IMG/VR virus record: IMGVR_UViG_3300032242_000997 | Coordinates: 1-20,897 of that record | Origin: a virus | DNA length: 20,897 bases | Strand: one strand, 5' to 3' | Shown: one piece after another, positions 7,160 through 16,540 of the stretch | Layout: each line of letters opens with the position of its first letter | Numbering within the stretch: the first letter of the stretch is position 1 | Notes under the pieces: model-generated | The model's database searches: none | What the model was told of the DNA's origin: nothing | Seen by the model: only the letters and a program-made list of their open reading frames with translations | Position numbers and translations under genes: made by a program

Positions 7160-9994
7160 ATGTCAACATCATACTCAGTATTTAAACAGAAGTTTAAGAA
7201 GACGATAGCAGATGCTATCTATAATGAAGTAACTTCTAAGACTGCAACATACTACCACTGGTTTGGTAAAGAAAATGCATGGACAGACTTCTTAAGTCCG
7301 TTCATTGGTTCATCTACTGGTGATTATCCTGGCCAACCTTCTGATAATTTTAGGTATGAGTTACATGTACGCAGAGACATACTTACTGCAAAAAAGATTA
7401 AAACTTCTGATGTGTCATATGTAGTTCCAAGATATGACTGGACCTATAATACTGTTTATGACATGTATGATGATTCATACTCTTCAACACTAGATGGTGG
7501 TAAAAATTATGTAGGTTATTATGGTGCTGTTAGGTTAGAAGATGCTAAGTTCTATGTTATGACATCTGACTATAACGTATACAAATGCCTTAACAACAAT
7601 AATAACTCTAAATCAACAATAATGCCGACAGGTACTAGTACTACAGTATTCACTACATCAGATGGATATAAATGGAAGTTTTTGTATACATTACCGGTAT
7701 CTTTAAGAAATAAATTTTTATCATCTACATATATGCCTGTGGCCACAGCGTTAAGCTCTAACTTTTATTCAAATGGTAATATAAACAAAATAGTTATTGA
7801 AAGCGGTGGTCAAGGATACAATCCAGGAACAACTACGGCTATCATTACCGGCGATGGATCCTTAGAAGATAATCCATATCTATTAAGTGGATTGACAATA
7901 ATAGATGCCGGGTCAGGTTACACAGGAACTATTACACTTACAGTGTCACCACCGTTTTCTTCAACAATAGATTGGTCAAGTCAATTAGATGTTCCTGTTG
8001 GCAGTTATATAAAATATAATTATCTTGGATATGATAACTTCTATTATGTAGTTACTGGAACAAAATTAGGAACATTAGCGCCAACACATTTAGAAGGAAC
8101 TATTAATAATGGATCATGCCAATTAAAATACATTGGTACTACAGCTACTGCTGGTGCAACCCGTACAGGTGATCATGTTGATACAGTATCATTAAATAGT
8201 GCAGGTTTTGGTTATCAAGGTGATCCTGCAGCAACAGTAACCGTTAGCGCACCAGTAACTAAAGATGCAGATTGGACAGCATCTACACTAATGATAGCTG
8301 ATAAAGTTATCAAATCAGGTACATATTATTATAGAGTATCTTCAGTGCGTAGTGATGCACTCACTGGAACATCTGCTCCTAATCATACAACTGGAGCTCA
8401 GTGGAATAATAATGCAGAGTTTACATTTATAGCAAAAGATGCTATAGTTACTCCGACGCAAGTTAAAACAAATGCTGAGATTACATTAACTATTACTCCT
8501 GGAATAACAAGTGTATATACTAATGTTATAACTAATCATGGCACAAAATATACAGAAGTCCCATCAGTCACTTTTGCTGCACCCGCAAGTGGTGTTACAG
8601 CTACTGGTGTAATTGAAAGTTTATCAAATAATGGTGTGTACATTATTAAGATGACAGAAGTGGGATCTGGTTATGCTGTTTCCGGTATACCAACTGCGCC
8701 AATAGTAACCATTGGAGCTCCATTTAAAACATTTAACGGAGCTACATCCGTAGATGCTGTAGAAGATAAGATAACTTATAATGGTCATAAACTAGTTACA
8801 GGAGATGCTGTTGTTTACACAAACGGAGGAGGTACTTCTGTTGGTGGATTAACGTCTGGTAATACATACTATGTAATAAAATTAGATGATAACAATATTC
8901 AATTAGCAAATTCTGCCATAAATGCTGCAGCTGGTACATTTTTAGGATTAACTGATGGAGTAGGAGCATCTCATAAGTTAACTCTAACTATAGGCGCTGC
9001 TACAGCTAATGCTATATTAGGTACCGGCGGTGAGATAGTTGGTTACAGCATAGTAGAAGGAAAAGCTGGAGCCGGATATACCAATGCTAATATTCAAATT
9101 AATGATACTTCAGGTTCTGGATCTGGTGGAATATTAACTGCTGACTTTGGAGTTGGCAATGTCAATACGTTACAAGCAAACGTAGAACTTCTTGCAATTC
9201 CTGGTACTATCGAAGCTATTAAAGTTGTTAATGCAGGAACAGGATATGGATCTGCTACAGTTTCAATTTTAGGAGATGGCACTGGAGCTACAGCTGAAGC
9301 ACTATGTTCTGGTGGCAAAGTAGTTGCAGTTAACGTTACTAATCCTGGTAGAGATTATACTTGGACTGATGTTCAAATTACTGGAACTGCTGGAAACGAT
9401 GGATTAGCTACAGCTAGAGCAATCATGTCTCCACTGGGTGGACACGGGTCTAATGCTATCGATGAGCTAAATGCAAACTCATTGGCATTTTATACATCTA
9501 TCTCACGAGATAAGAATCAAGGTATCGAGATTAACAATGACTATCGTAAAGTAGGTCTTGTTCGGAACTTCAAAAAACATGGCCAAAATACAAGATTTAC
9601 AGATGATATTGGATCTGGGTGTGTATTAATAACCGCACAGTGCAACATAGCATTATTACAACATGATATGTTACTCTTAAAAGATGGTTATAAAAAATAC
9701 CGCATCGTTGATTTTGTTGCTGTAGAAGGAACTAATGATGTACAAATCCTTCTTTCTGTGTTTAATAACTTTACGGTTGACATCGGGGATCTTTTAGTAA
9801 CAGATCCTAGAATACAACAGCCAGACGGATCATATTTACCAGGTACAGTTACTACACAAAATATTATAGTCACTAGCGTTTCAGAGAGGACAATTGATCA
9901 GTTCTCAGGAGACTTCTTGATGTTCTCTGTAAGAGAGCCTTATTCTCCTACGGCCGATCAAATTATTACAGTAAGAACCGTTTTAACCGTATAA
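7160..9994 (+). CDS. 8: baseplate wedge subunit gp8, enlarged by a repeat-rich insertion
   Basis: 944 aa against 334 aa for T4 gp8. The first 210 residues carry gp8 motifs: VVPRYDW (about 88-94, T4 VIPRRDW), YKCLN (about 141) and DGYKWKFLYTLP (about 168-179, T4 DGYVWEYLFEIP). The last 190 include SGDFLMFSVREPY then VRTVLTV at the end, matching T4 SGEMIYMENRPP...ILFTF. About 545 residues (7790-9425) are inserted between. They hold at least eight G-x-G-Y type units (for example GGQGYNPG, GSGYTG, GAGYTN, GTGYGS), two units with YYVV...LGTLAPTH character (about 7970-8145 and 8255-8450), and the TYYVIK module shared with the upstream gene (8739-8992). gp8 is an outer wedge dimer in T4, so an insertion here could be surface exposed. 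Shine-Dalgarno AGGA at 7149-7152. Confidence 0.82.
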   Translation: MSTSYSVFKQKFKKTIADAIYNEVTSKTATYYHWFGKENAWTDFLSPFIGSSTGDYPGQPSDNFRYELHVRRDILTAKKIKTSDVSYVVPRYDWTYNTVYDMYDDSYSSTLDGGKNYVGYYGAVRLEDAKFYVMTSDYNVYKCLNNNNNSKSTIMPTGTSTTVFTTSDGYKWKFLYTLPVSLRNKFLSSTYMPVATALSSNFYSNGNINKIVIESGGQGYNPGTTTAIITGDGSLEDNPYLLSGLTIIDAGSGYTGTITLTVSPPFSSTIDWSSQLDVPVGSYIKYNYLGYDNFYYVVTGTKLGTLAPTHLEGTINNGSCQLKYIGTTATAGATRTGDHVDTVSLNSAGFGYQGDPAATVTVSAPVTKDADWTASTLMIADKVIKSGTYYYRVSSVRSDALTGTSAPNHTTGAQWNNNAEFTFIAKDAIVTPTQVKTNAEITLTITPGITSVYTNVITNHGTKYTEVPSVTFAAPASGVTATGVIESLSNNGVYIIKMTEVGSGYAVSGIPTAPIVTIGAPFKTFNGATSVDAVEDKITYNGHKLVTGDAVVYTNGGGTSVGGLTSGNTYYVIKLDDNNIQLANSAINAAAGTFLGLTDGVGASHKLTLTIGAATANAILGTGGEIVGYSIVEGKAGAGYTNANIQINDTSGSGSGGILTADFGVGNVNTLQANVELLAIPGTIEAIKVVNAGTGYGSATVSILGDGTGATAEALCSGGKVVAVNVTNPGRDYTWTDVQITGTAGNDGLATARAIMSPLGGHGSNAIDELNANSLAFYTSISRDKNQGIEINNDYRKVGLVRNFKKHGQNTRFTDDIGSGCVLITAQCNIALLQHDMLLLKDGYKKYRIVDFVAVEGTNDVQILLSVFNNFTVDIGDLLVTDPRIQQPDGSYLPGTVTTQNIIVTSVSERTIDQFSGDFLMFSVREPYSPTADQIITVRTVLTV

Positions 9995-9997
9995 ATA
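9990..9997 (+). promoter_or_regulatory. T4-type late promoter (TATAAATA) for the DUF4815 gene
   Basis: Exact TATAAATA overlapping the gp8 stop codon, in the largest gap of the window (32 nt). With T4 spacing, transcription would begin near 10003, leaving a leader of about 24 nt that contains GAAAGAG (10011-10017) before the ATG at 10027. Motif, gap and ribosome binding site fit together. Late transcription in T4-like phages uses gp55 with the sliding clamp; neither gene is in this window. Confidence 0.65.
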
Positions 9998-10026
9998 TAT
10001 AAAATCAATTGAAAGAGTAATCAAAT

Positions 10027-13000
10027 ATGGCACTTAACTTCAATATTAATCCTTACTGGGACGACTTCGATGAGACCAAGAACTATCATCGAATCCTATT
10101 TAAACCTGGTTATGCGGTCCAAGCGCGTGAATTAACACAACTCCAGACAGAACTTTCTGATCAAATTAAGAAGTTTGGTAAGAACATATTTGTCAACGGA
10201 TCCTTGGTACTTGGTGGTAATAGACTATTTGAGAACACACTACTTTCAATTAAACTTAATTCATCTTATCTTGGCAATACAGTTAATATTAATAATTTTA
10301 TTGGTAAGACTATCTATGGATCTACCAGTGGTACTCAAGCTATAGTTAAGTCTGTGGCCGATATTGATACTGATGGTAACCCAAAAACATTAATAGTTAA
10401 GATAACTTCAGGATCAGCATTTAATGCTGGTGAGATCATCTATACTTCTGGTATTGCATACTATGCATCTATATTGGGTGCTGCAGCATTTAATCCAGCT
10501 ATGAGTTTCTCAATCGACTCAGGTGTATTCTTTGTAGATGGTAAGTTTATCTATCTTGAAGCACAAAGTATTCCTGTAGCTAAGTATGACAACACATCTT
10601 CTCACAGTATCGGCCTTGTATTAAAAGAAGAGGTCATCAGTACTGATAGCCCAGAAGGAGACTCATTATTTGATCGAGCACAAGAATCTCCAAACTATGC
10701 AGCTCCTGGAGCAGACCGCTATAAAGCATATTTAGAACTAACAGTTAAAGGTGTAACTGGTGCCACTGGTGTATTAGCTGGATCTAAAAACTTTATAGAG
10801 ATCGCACGAGTAGAGAATGGTGTATTAGTATTTAACGCAAATAAAACTCTTTATTCTGAAATTGGTAAAGAACTCGCTCGTAGGACATCTGATGAATCAG
10901 GTGACTATACTGTAAAAAATTGGCCTATCCAAATTACAGATGATATCGCTGGTGCTTCTGGTGCATTTACAGTATCTCTTGATCCAGGTAAAGCATATGT
11001 TAAAGGGTTTGAATTTGAAACAATATCACAAACGTTCTTGACATTAGATCGTGCTAGAGAGTATGAACAAGTAAATTTAGTTTCTACTGATACATTATAT
11101 GGTAATTATGTTATTGTGAAAGGCCTTAAAGGCACATTTAAAACTAATACCATTGATGGCACAAGTTATTCTACAGTAGAACTACACAACCAAACATATG
11201 ATACTGTATCTGGTACTGGTACTAAGATTGGTACAGCTCGTGTCAGATATTTGACATTAGATTCTGGAACTCCAGGAATAGTCGGAGCTAGCGGAGTTAC
11301 TGCAATATATAAGATGTATCTGTATGATATTCAAATTACTACAGGAAAATATTTTAGAGACGTAGAATCAATAATTTGTAGAACTGGCAGCGCTTTAGCT
11401 GGATATTATGGCAGCGCTGTAGCTAATATTAGTAACTTAAGTAAAATTGGTGGAGCAACTGGTCCTCAAGGAGATACTGTAGCTGGAGCAACAGGTCCAG
11501 CATATTTAGCTGGTGCTGATAGTCCTGGTCTTGTATTCCCACTACCTAATCAATATATAAAAACCATTAGGGATGATAGCATTCCTGGGGTATCACAGAC
11601 TGAATATACATTCCAACGTACATATGTTGTACCATTTAGTGGTGGTGCAACTCCTGGAAGTATCACTCTTTCTGATCCATTAGAAAGATTTCAAGGATCT
11701 GGAGACTTAACTGATCTTGAAAAAGATACTTATTATCATGCGGTAGTACTTTCAGCCAATACTGGCGCTAATGCTACAACAGAAGTTATAGGAGATGTAT
11801 TTCGCTTTGATAATGCAGAACTTAGAAAAATCAATGTAGCAGTCGTAAGTGAAGGTTCAACTCAAACTATATCTTTTGATGTAGCTGATACAACTTTTAT
11901 TGGTACATTAGCTATTACAGTTACAATCAATGCTAAGCAACAACTAGAAAAAACAAAAGGTTTATCTGGATATCAATTAGCTAAATTAGGTTCAGGATCT
12001 AGTGGAGGTTTAAATACTTCTATAGGTGGTTCAGATACATTAGGTGCTTCCGATATATATGAAATATACGGTGTATATAATCTTGGTTCACATGCTCCAT
12101 CAGACATATCAATTAGCTCTACAACCGGTGTTATTGGTTGGGGATCTTACAGCGGTGCAAAAACAAACATCCAAAGTAGATACACCTTAGATAACGGTCA
12201 GCGTGCTGAAAAGTACGATCACGGAGCTATAGTACTAAATGGTACAGCACCTACTGATACAAATTACATGATTGTAGTATATAAAAACTTTAGCCATGGC
12301 GGTGGTACTGGTAAAGGTTTCTTGTCTATTGATTCTTATAATAGTATTGGATATGCAAATATCCCAACATTTACAGATCCATCTTCTGGAGTTACATATA
12401 ACTTAAGAGACTGTATTGACTTTAGACCAAGACGCGCAGATATTGATACTGGAACCTTAAATTATACTACTATTACTACAAAGAGCGTAGCAGCTACAAC
12501 TACAGCCGTTACTACCGAACAGATCCCTACTCCAACAGGTAATGTAGTAGCTAGTTATCAATATTATTTGGGTCGAATCGATAAGATCATTGCTACGGCC
12601 GATAAATCATTCACTATTAAGAAGGGTATAGCTTCGCTATATCCAAGACCTCCAGTAGATGAGTCGAATGGTATGACTATCTATGCAGTGATTATCCCTC
12701 CATACACTGCTAATGTACGTGATATCTCAGTTAAATACTTTGATAATCGTAGATACACTATGCGTGATATTGGACGTTTAGAAAAACGTATATCAAACTT
12801 AGAGTACTATACTCAACTATCATTGTTAGAAAAACAGGCTAAAGATACTTCTATACCAGATGCCACAAATACACAAAAGTTTAAGAATGGGTTTGCTACA
12901 GATCCATTTACTACGGCAGATATCTTTGCTGCTAATACTTGGGCTACACGTCGTTGGGGTTGGTGGAATGCTTGGTTTAATGGTTCTAATACATGGAATA

Positions 13001-15495
13001 TATCATCACAAAATTATAATTCAAATTCATTAGCAGATGCATCTAACTCTGATTTTAATGCGGCAATAGACCCATTAAATCAAGAACTAAGAGCTCCATT
13101 TACGGTAGAGTTTGATTATTTTGACGTTGGTACATTAACAAACACTGAAAGAAACGGTGATCTTGTTACGCTATCATACACCGAAGCCACTGCTATTAAT
13201 CAGCCATTAGCTTCTACATTCGTCAATATTAACCCATTTAATGTTATTAGGTTCATTGGTAATATTACGCTTGAACCAGCATTTGATACATGGATAGATA
13301 CACAATACTTACCAGATATTAACTTAGTGGTCGACTCTGTAGTTCCTGGTGTAATGGAACAAAATGATCGTATCGATAATAACGCTACACGTTTCCATTC
13401 AGAAGCTGGCGGTCATCCATGGCATGTTGCAAGTCAAACAGTAACATTTGGAACAAACGTTCTTGGTACATCTACAGCTAACTTAGGTACATCTATAGTT
13501 GATGTTCAAATGGTTCCATATATCAGAGCAAGTAAAGTTCTTGGTATAGGTAACCTATTTAAACCAAAAGCTAGATTATGGCCATTCGTTGAAAATACTC
13601 CTATATGGGATTATGTTAAACCTTTAACTGTTATTGAAATTACTTCTGCTACTGGTGCATTTAATGATAAGCAAGGTGTATATGAAACAATAACATTCCA
13701 TACAGGTTCAGCAAGCGGCACTACTAAAACGGTATCTGGTGCAACAGGTGCAGCAGCAGTTACCGCTAAAGCTGCTATTTGGTCACAGGCGTCAACTACA
13801 GATCCAACTAAACATTACTTAACTATTAGTGGAGAAACCGCTAGTGTTGCAGGCTACAATACATATGGAGCATCGGGTGCCACTGGAACCTGGGTATATG
13901 CAGTAGGTTCATCAAGCTTAACATCAGGTTTAATTACAGATGTTAAGACTTATACTGCAGGTGTTGGTGCTACAGGTGCAACTAATGCATTAGTTCCAGA
14001 TGAGTTTGGTAATCTTGGATTCGAGTTCAACATCCCAGCTAATACATTTAAAACTGGCGAAAGAACTATTCGCTTGATTGATAATGTAGATAATAACGTT
14101 CAGGTTGAAGAGTCAATCGGTGAAGCTAAGTATACAGCAATTGGTCAGATACAGACTAAGCAGAATACTATATTAACAACACGTTTATTACAAAATACAA
14201 AGACAACTACACAGGTTGGTTATTATGACCCTCTTGCACAATCATTTGTTATTGATAGTACAGATTATCCATTAGGTTTACATGTATCTTCAGTAGATGT
14301 ATACTTTAAATCTAAGTCAGCTACAGTTCCTGTCGAGATGCAGATTAGAAACAACGTTAATGGTTATCCAGAATCTGTGCCAACTATACCATTCTCATCA
14401 GTACAATTAAAAGCTTCTGATGTTTCAGCATCAGCTGATGGTGGAACACCTACTAACTTTAAGTTTGATAATCCAATCCATCTTGCTCCAGGAGACTACT
14501 CAATCGTATTATTATCTAATACACAAGAGTATAATGTATTTGTTGCAAATGTGGGCGATATAATCCCTTCTACATATGCTGTTAATCCAGGAAGTAAGAT
14601 CGATAAACAACCATATATCGGTTCATTGTTTAAATCTCAAAATGCTTCTACATGGGAACCAGATCAAAATAAAGATCTTAAGTTTAAATTAAACCGAGCA
14701 GTGTTTACTAGTTCTACAGGATACGCTGAGTTTAATATTCAAGATCCTGATGCATTAAGAAACTATCATACTTTACAAACTTCTGTATCATCTATCTTAC
14801 CGACTGGTACATCAATTAAATGGTATGCAAAAACATACTATGGAGGCTCAACATTTGACACAAGTTGGGTTCCATTTAATATGAATCAAGATATTAACTA
14901 TGATACTCTTAGAGCATTGGATCTTGCTTCAGGTGTAGGAAGTAATACATTAAGACTTAGAGCTGAGATGAGTATAGATCCAGCGATTGCAACTAAATAT
15001 GAAGTATCTCCAGCAATTGATGCTGCATCATTAGCTGTGGTTACCGCTATCAATAATATTAATAATGATGCATCTGGAGAAGCTAACATCTCTATTGGTG
15101 GTACAGCTACTGCCAAATATATTAGTAAAGTCATTAACCTTGCTTCTGGATTTGAAGCTTCAAATATTAATGTTACTGTTGATATTAATAAGCCTAGTGG
15201 AACTGATGTTAAAGTATATTATAGATCTTTACCAACTGAAAAGACTACTCCAATCACTAATGAAAATTGGAAGTTAATGGAATTAGAAAATTCTGTAACA
15301 AATTCAACTTCAAGTTTTGACTTTAAAGAACACAGATATTTCCCAGCTGGATCATTTAATGCATATGGAGTTCCTAATGATAATCCAATATCATCAAGAT
15401 TTAACGCATTCCAAATCAAGATCGTATTACTATCAGCTTCAAAAGTAAATACTCCTAGATTACGTGACTTAAGAGTAATTGCTTTGGATACTTAA
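10027..15495 (+). CDS. large DUF4815-domain baseplate/tail structural protein
   Basis: 1822 aa, the largest gene here. The N-terminus, NPYWDDFDETKNYHR then FKPGYAVQARELTQLQTELS (8-45), is the DUF4815 signature found in marine T4-like phages just after the wedge genes. Further features: a short coiled coil, IGRLEKRISNLEYYTQL (about 914-930), a Trp-rich patch with six Trp in 20 residues (about 970-990), YYDPLAQSFVID (about 1399-1410), and a strand-rich C-terminus. Collagen-like GATG/GASG pieces occur in several places (near 10951, 10753, 11281, 11449-11500, 13739, 13867 and 13960), apparently as surface loops. Position suggests it takes the place of peripheral T4 proteins such as gp9, gp10 or gp11, none of which is otherwise seen; that is inference. 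It has its own likely late promoter and Shine-Dalgarno. Confidence 0.75.
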   Translation: MALNFNINPYWDDFDETKNYHRILFKPGYAVQARELTQLQTELSDQIKKFGKNIFVNGSLVLGGNRLFENTLLSIKLNSSYLGNTVNINNFIGKTIYGSTSGTQAIVKSVADIDTDGNPKTLIVKITSGSAFNAGEIIYTSGIAYYASILGAAAFNPAMSFSIDSGVFFVDGKFIYLEAQSIPVAKYDNTSSHSIGLVLKEEVISTDSPEGDSLFDRAQESPNYAAPGADRYKAYLELTVKGVTGATGVLAGSKNFIEIARVENGVLVFNANKTLYSEIGKELARRTSDESGDYTVKNWPIQITDDIAGASGAFTVSLDPGKAYVKGFEFETISQTFLTLDRAREYEQVNLVSTDTLYGNYVIVKGLKGTFKTNTIDGTSYSTVELHNQTYDTVSGTGTKIGTARVRYLTLDSGTPGIVGASGVTAIYKMYLYDIQITTGKYFRDVESIICRTGSALAGYYGSAVANISNLSKIGGATGPQGDTVAGATGPAYLAGADSPGLVFPLPNQYIKTIRDDSIPGVSQTEYTFQRTYVVPFSGGATPGSITLSDPLERFQGSGDLTDLEKDTYYHAVVLSANTGANATTEVIGDVFRFDNAELRKINVAVVSEGSTQTISFDVADTTFIGTLAITVTINAKQQLEKTKGLSGYQLAKLGSGSSGGLNTSIGGSDTLGASDIYEIYGVYNLGSHAPSDISISSTTGVIGWGSYSGAKTNIQSRYTLDNGQRAEKYDHGAIVLNGTAPTDTNYMIVVYKNFSHGGGTGKGFLSIDSYNSIGYANIPTFTDPSSGVTYNLRDCIDFRPRRADIDTGTLNYTTITTKSVAATTTAVTTEQIPTPTGNVVASYQYYLGRIDKIIATADKSFTIKKGIASLYPRPPVDESNGMTIYAVIIPPYTANVRDISVKYFDNRRYTMRDIGRLEKRISNLEYYTQLSLLEKQAKDTSIPDATNTQKFKNGFATDPFTTADIFAANTWATRRWGWWNAWFNGSNTWNISSQNYNSNSLADASNSDFNAAIDPLNQELRAPFTVEFDYFDVGTLTNTERNGDLVTLSYTEATAINQPLASTFVNINPFNVIRFIGNITLEPAFDTWIDTQYLPDINLVVDSVVPGVMEQNDRIDNNATRFHSEAGGHPWHVASQTVTFGTNVLGTSTANLGTSIVDVQMVPYIRASKVLGIGNLFKPKARLWPFVENTPIWDYVKPLTVIEITSATGAFNDKQGVYETITFHTGSASGTTKTVSGATGAAAVTAKAAIWSQASTTDPTKHYLTISGETASVAGYNTYGASGATGTWVYAVGSSSLTSGLITDVKTYTAGVGATGATNALVPDEFGNLGFEFNIPANTFKTGERTIRLIDNVDNNVQVEESIGEAKYTAIGQIQTKQNTILTTRLLQNTKTTTQVGYYDPLAQSFVIDSTDYPLGLHVSSVDVYFKSKSATVPVEMQIRNNVNGYPESVPTIPFSSVQLKASDVSASADGGTPTNFKFDNPIHLAPGDYSIVLLSNTQEYNVFVANVGDIIPSTYAVNPGSKIDKQPYIGSLFKSQNASTWEPDQNKDLKFKLNRAVFTSSTGYAEFNIQDPDALRNYHTLQTSVSSILPTGTSIKWYAKTYYGGSTFDTSWVPFNMNQDINYDTLRALDLASGVGSNTLRLRAEMSIDPAIATKYEVSPAIDAASLAVVTAINNINNDASGEANISIGGTATAKYISKVINLASGFEASNINVTVDINKPSGTDVKVYYRSLPTEKTTPITNENWKLMELENSVTNSTSSFDFKEHRYFPAGSFNAYGVPNDNPISSRFNAFQIKIVLLSASKVNTPRLRDLRVIALDT

Positions 15496-15496
15496 T

Positions 15497-15703
15497 ATGA
15501 AGATACCTGTAGAAAAAGAAACGTTAGTTAGAGATAGCAATACTGGAGCTATCTTAGAGACTGATATCTCTAAATTAGAAAAACATAGAGCTATCAGAAA
15601 CAATATTCTTGATAAAGAAAACAAAATAGATGTTCTGATAGAGAAAATAAATAGATTAGAAACCATTATCGACGGGATGACAAATGGCAAGCTTAACACT
15701 TAG
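15497..15703 (+). CDS. small coiled-coil protein, function unknown
   Basis: 68 aa from the ATG at 15497, which follows the upstream stop by one base. An in-frame ATG at 15479 would add six residues but lies inside the upstream gene. An N-terminal segment, LVRDSNTGAILETD, is followed by a long helix from about 27 to 61. In one heptad register the a positions are H30, I37, I44, I51, I58 and the d positions I33, K40, L47, L54, M61. Ile at a with Leu at d is typical of a parallel two-stranded coiled coil. The last 20 bases overlap the start of fibre A. Location between the DUF4815 gene and a fibre gene suggests a linker, trimerisation or assembly role, but no function can be assigned. There is no clear Shine-Dalgarno, so it may rely on coupling. 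Confidence 0.7.
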   Translation: MKIPVEKETLVRDSNTGAILETDISKLEKHRAIRNNILDKENKIDVLIEKINRLETIIDGMTNGKLNT

Positions 15704-16538
15704 ATCGGTAAAGGGAACTCCCCTTACCAATAACGAGATTGATACAAACTTTAGCAACTTAAATGATGATGTTGCGTCTCGTGTATTAACTGTAGACTAC
15801 GAAGATACTGATGTATTAAACAAGATTAAAAACGTTGATGGTAGTGGTTCAGGTTTAGATGCTGACTTACTAGATGGTTTAAATACATCAAGCTCAGATC
15901 AATCTGGTAATAGTGTAGTCACTCGTTCATCAGGTAACTTCTCAGCTAATATCATTACAGCTAACTTAGTTAACGCAGGTGTTTATGTAGGCCCATCACA
16001 AAACATTACGTTTGAAGGTCCAACAGATAACACATACGAGACTGTATTAAATGTTACAGACCCAACGGCAGATAGAACTATATCATTGCCTGATGTGTCA
16101 GGTACAGTTGTAACTACAGGTGATACTGGTACAGTTACAAACACAATGCTTTCAGGCTCAATCGCTAATGGTAAACTAGCTAACAGCTCTATCACAATCG
16201 ATGGTAATACAGTAGCTCTAGGAGGTTCAATTACAATCGGTGCTGGTGTAACAGGTGGAAATAACACATGGACTGGTACACAAACATTTAGAGATAATAA
16301 GTTTTATATTACTGATGACATTGATACTACAAAAGTTTTAAACTTCCAAGTATCTAATGTTGGCTCAGGCACTACTAAGACACTTACTGCTCCAAATGCA
16401 AATGGAGTTATAGCAACACAAGAATACGTTCAAACTGCACCAATATCTGGTGTCGGTGTAAACTCACAGGGAGTTAAAACAATATCCACTAGTGCTCCAT
16501 CAGGTGGATCTAACGGTGATATTTGGTATAGGGTTTAA
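15684..16538 (+). CDS. tail fibre protein A (shared N-terminal attachment domain)
   Basis: 284 aa. The N-terminus MASLTLRS, PLT.NEID.NF, LDADLLDGL (1-66) is a widespread attachment-type domain of marine phage fibre proteins. About 45 of its 66 residues match fibre B at 18329, whose identical MASLTLRS confirms this start. A mid-region has LPDVSGTVV, common in fibre proteins ahead of the distal part. ANSSITIDGNTVALGGSITIG also recurs in fibre B as NSAITINGNTVSLGGTTTI. The C-terminus SNGDIWYRV resembles the end of the collagen-like protein at 2141. The next gene is a glycine-rich adhesin two bases downstream, an order reminiscent of T-even gp37-gp38. It probably forms a trimeric short fibre or fibre base. 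The start lies inside the preceding coiled-coil gene. Confidence 0.75.
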   Translation: MASLTLRSVKGTPLTNNEIDTNFSNLNDDVASRVLTVDYEDTDVLNKIKNVDGSGSGLDADLLDGLNTSSSDQSGNSVVTRSSGNFSANIITANLVNAGVYVGPSQNITFEGPTDNTYETVLNVTDPTADRTISLPDVSGTVVTTGDTGTVTNTMLSGSIANGKLANSSITIDGNTVALGGSITIGAGVTGGNNTWTGTQTFRDNKFYITDDIDTTKVLNFQVSNVGSGTTKTLTAPNANGVIATQEYVQTAPISGVGVNSQGVKTISTSAPSGGSNGDIWYRV

Positions 16539-16540
16539 TA

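Noticed and set aside
9995-10026. Rho-independent terminator in the largest gap
   Set aside because: No stable GC stem followed by a T run; none was found in any of the other gaps either.
15646-15653. AATAAATA, a near match to a late promoter, just before fibre A
   Set aside because: It lies in the coiled-coil gene coding for Lys-Ile-Asn and is only a near match; not enough support.
15479-15703. Longer start for the coiled-coil gene at 15479
   Set aside because: It would extend into the end of the DUF4815 gene; the ATG at 15497 directly after the stop is the natural coupled start.
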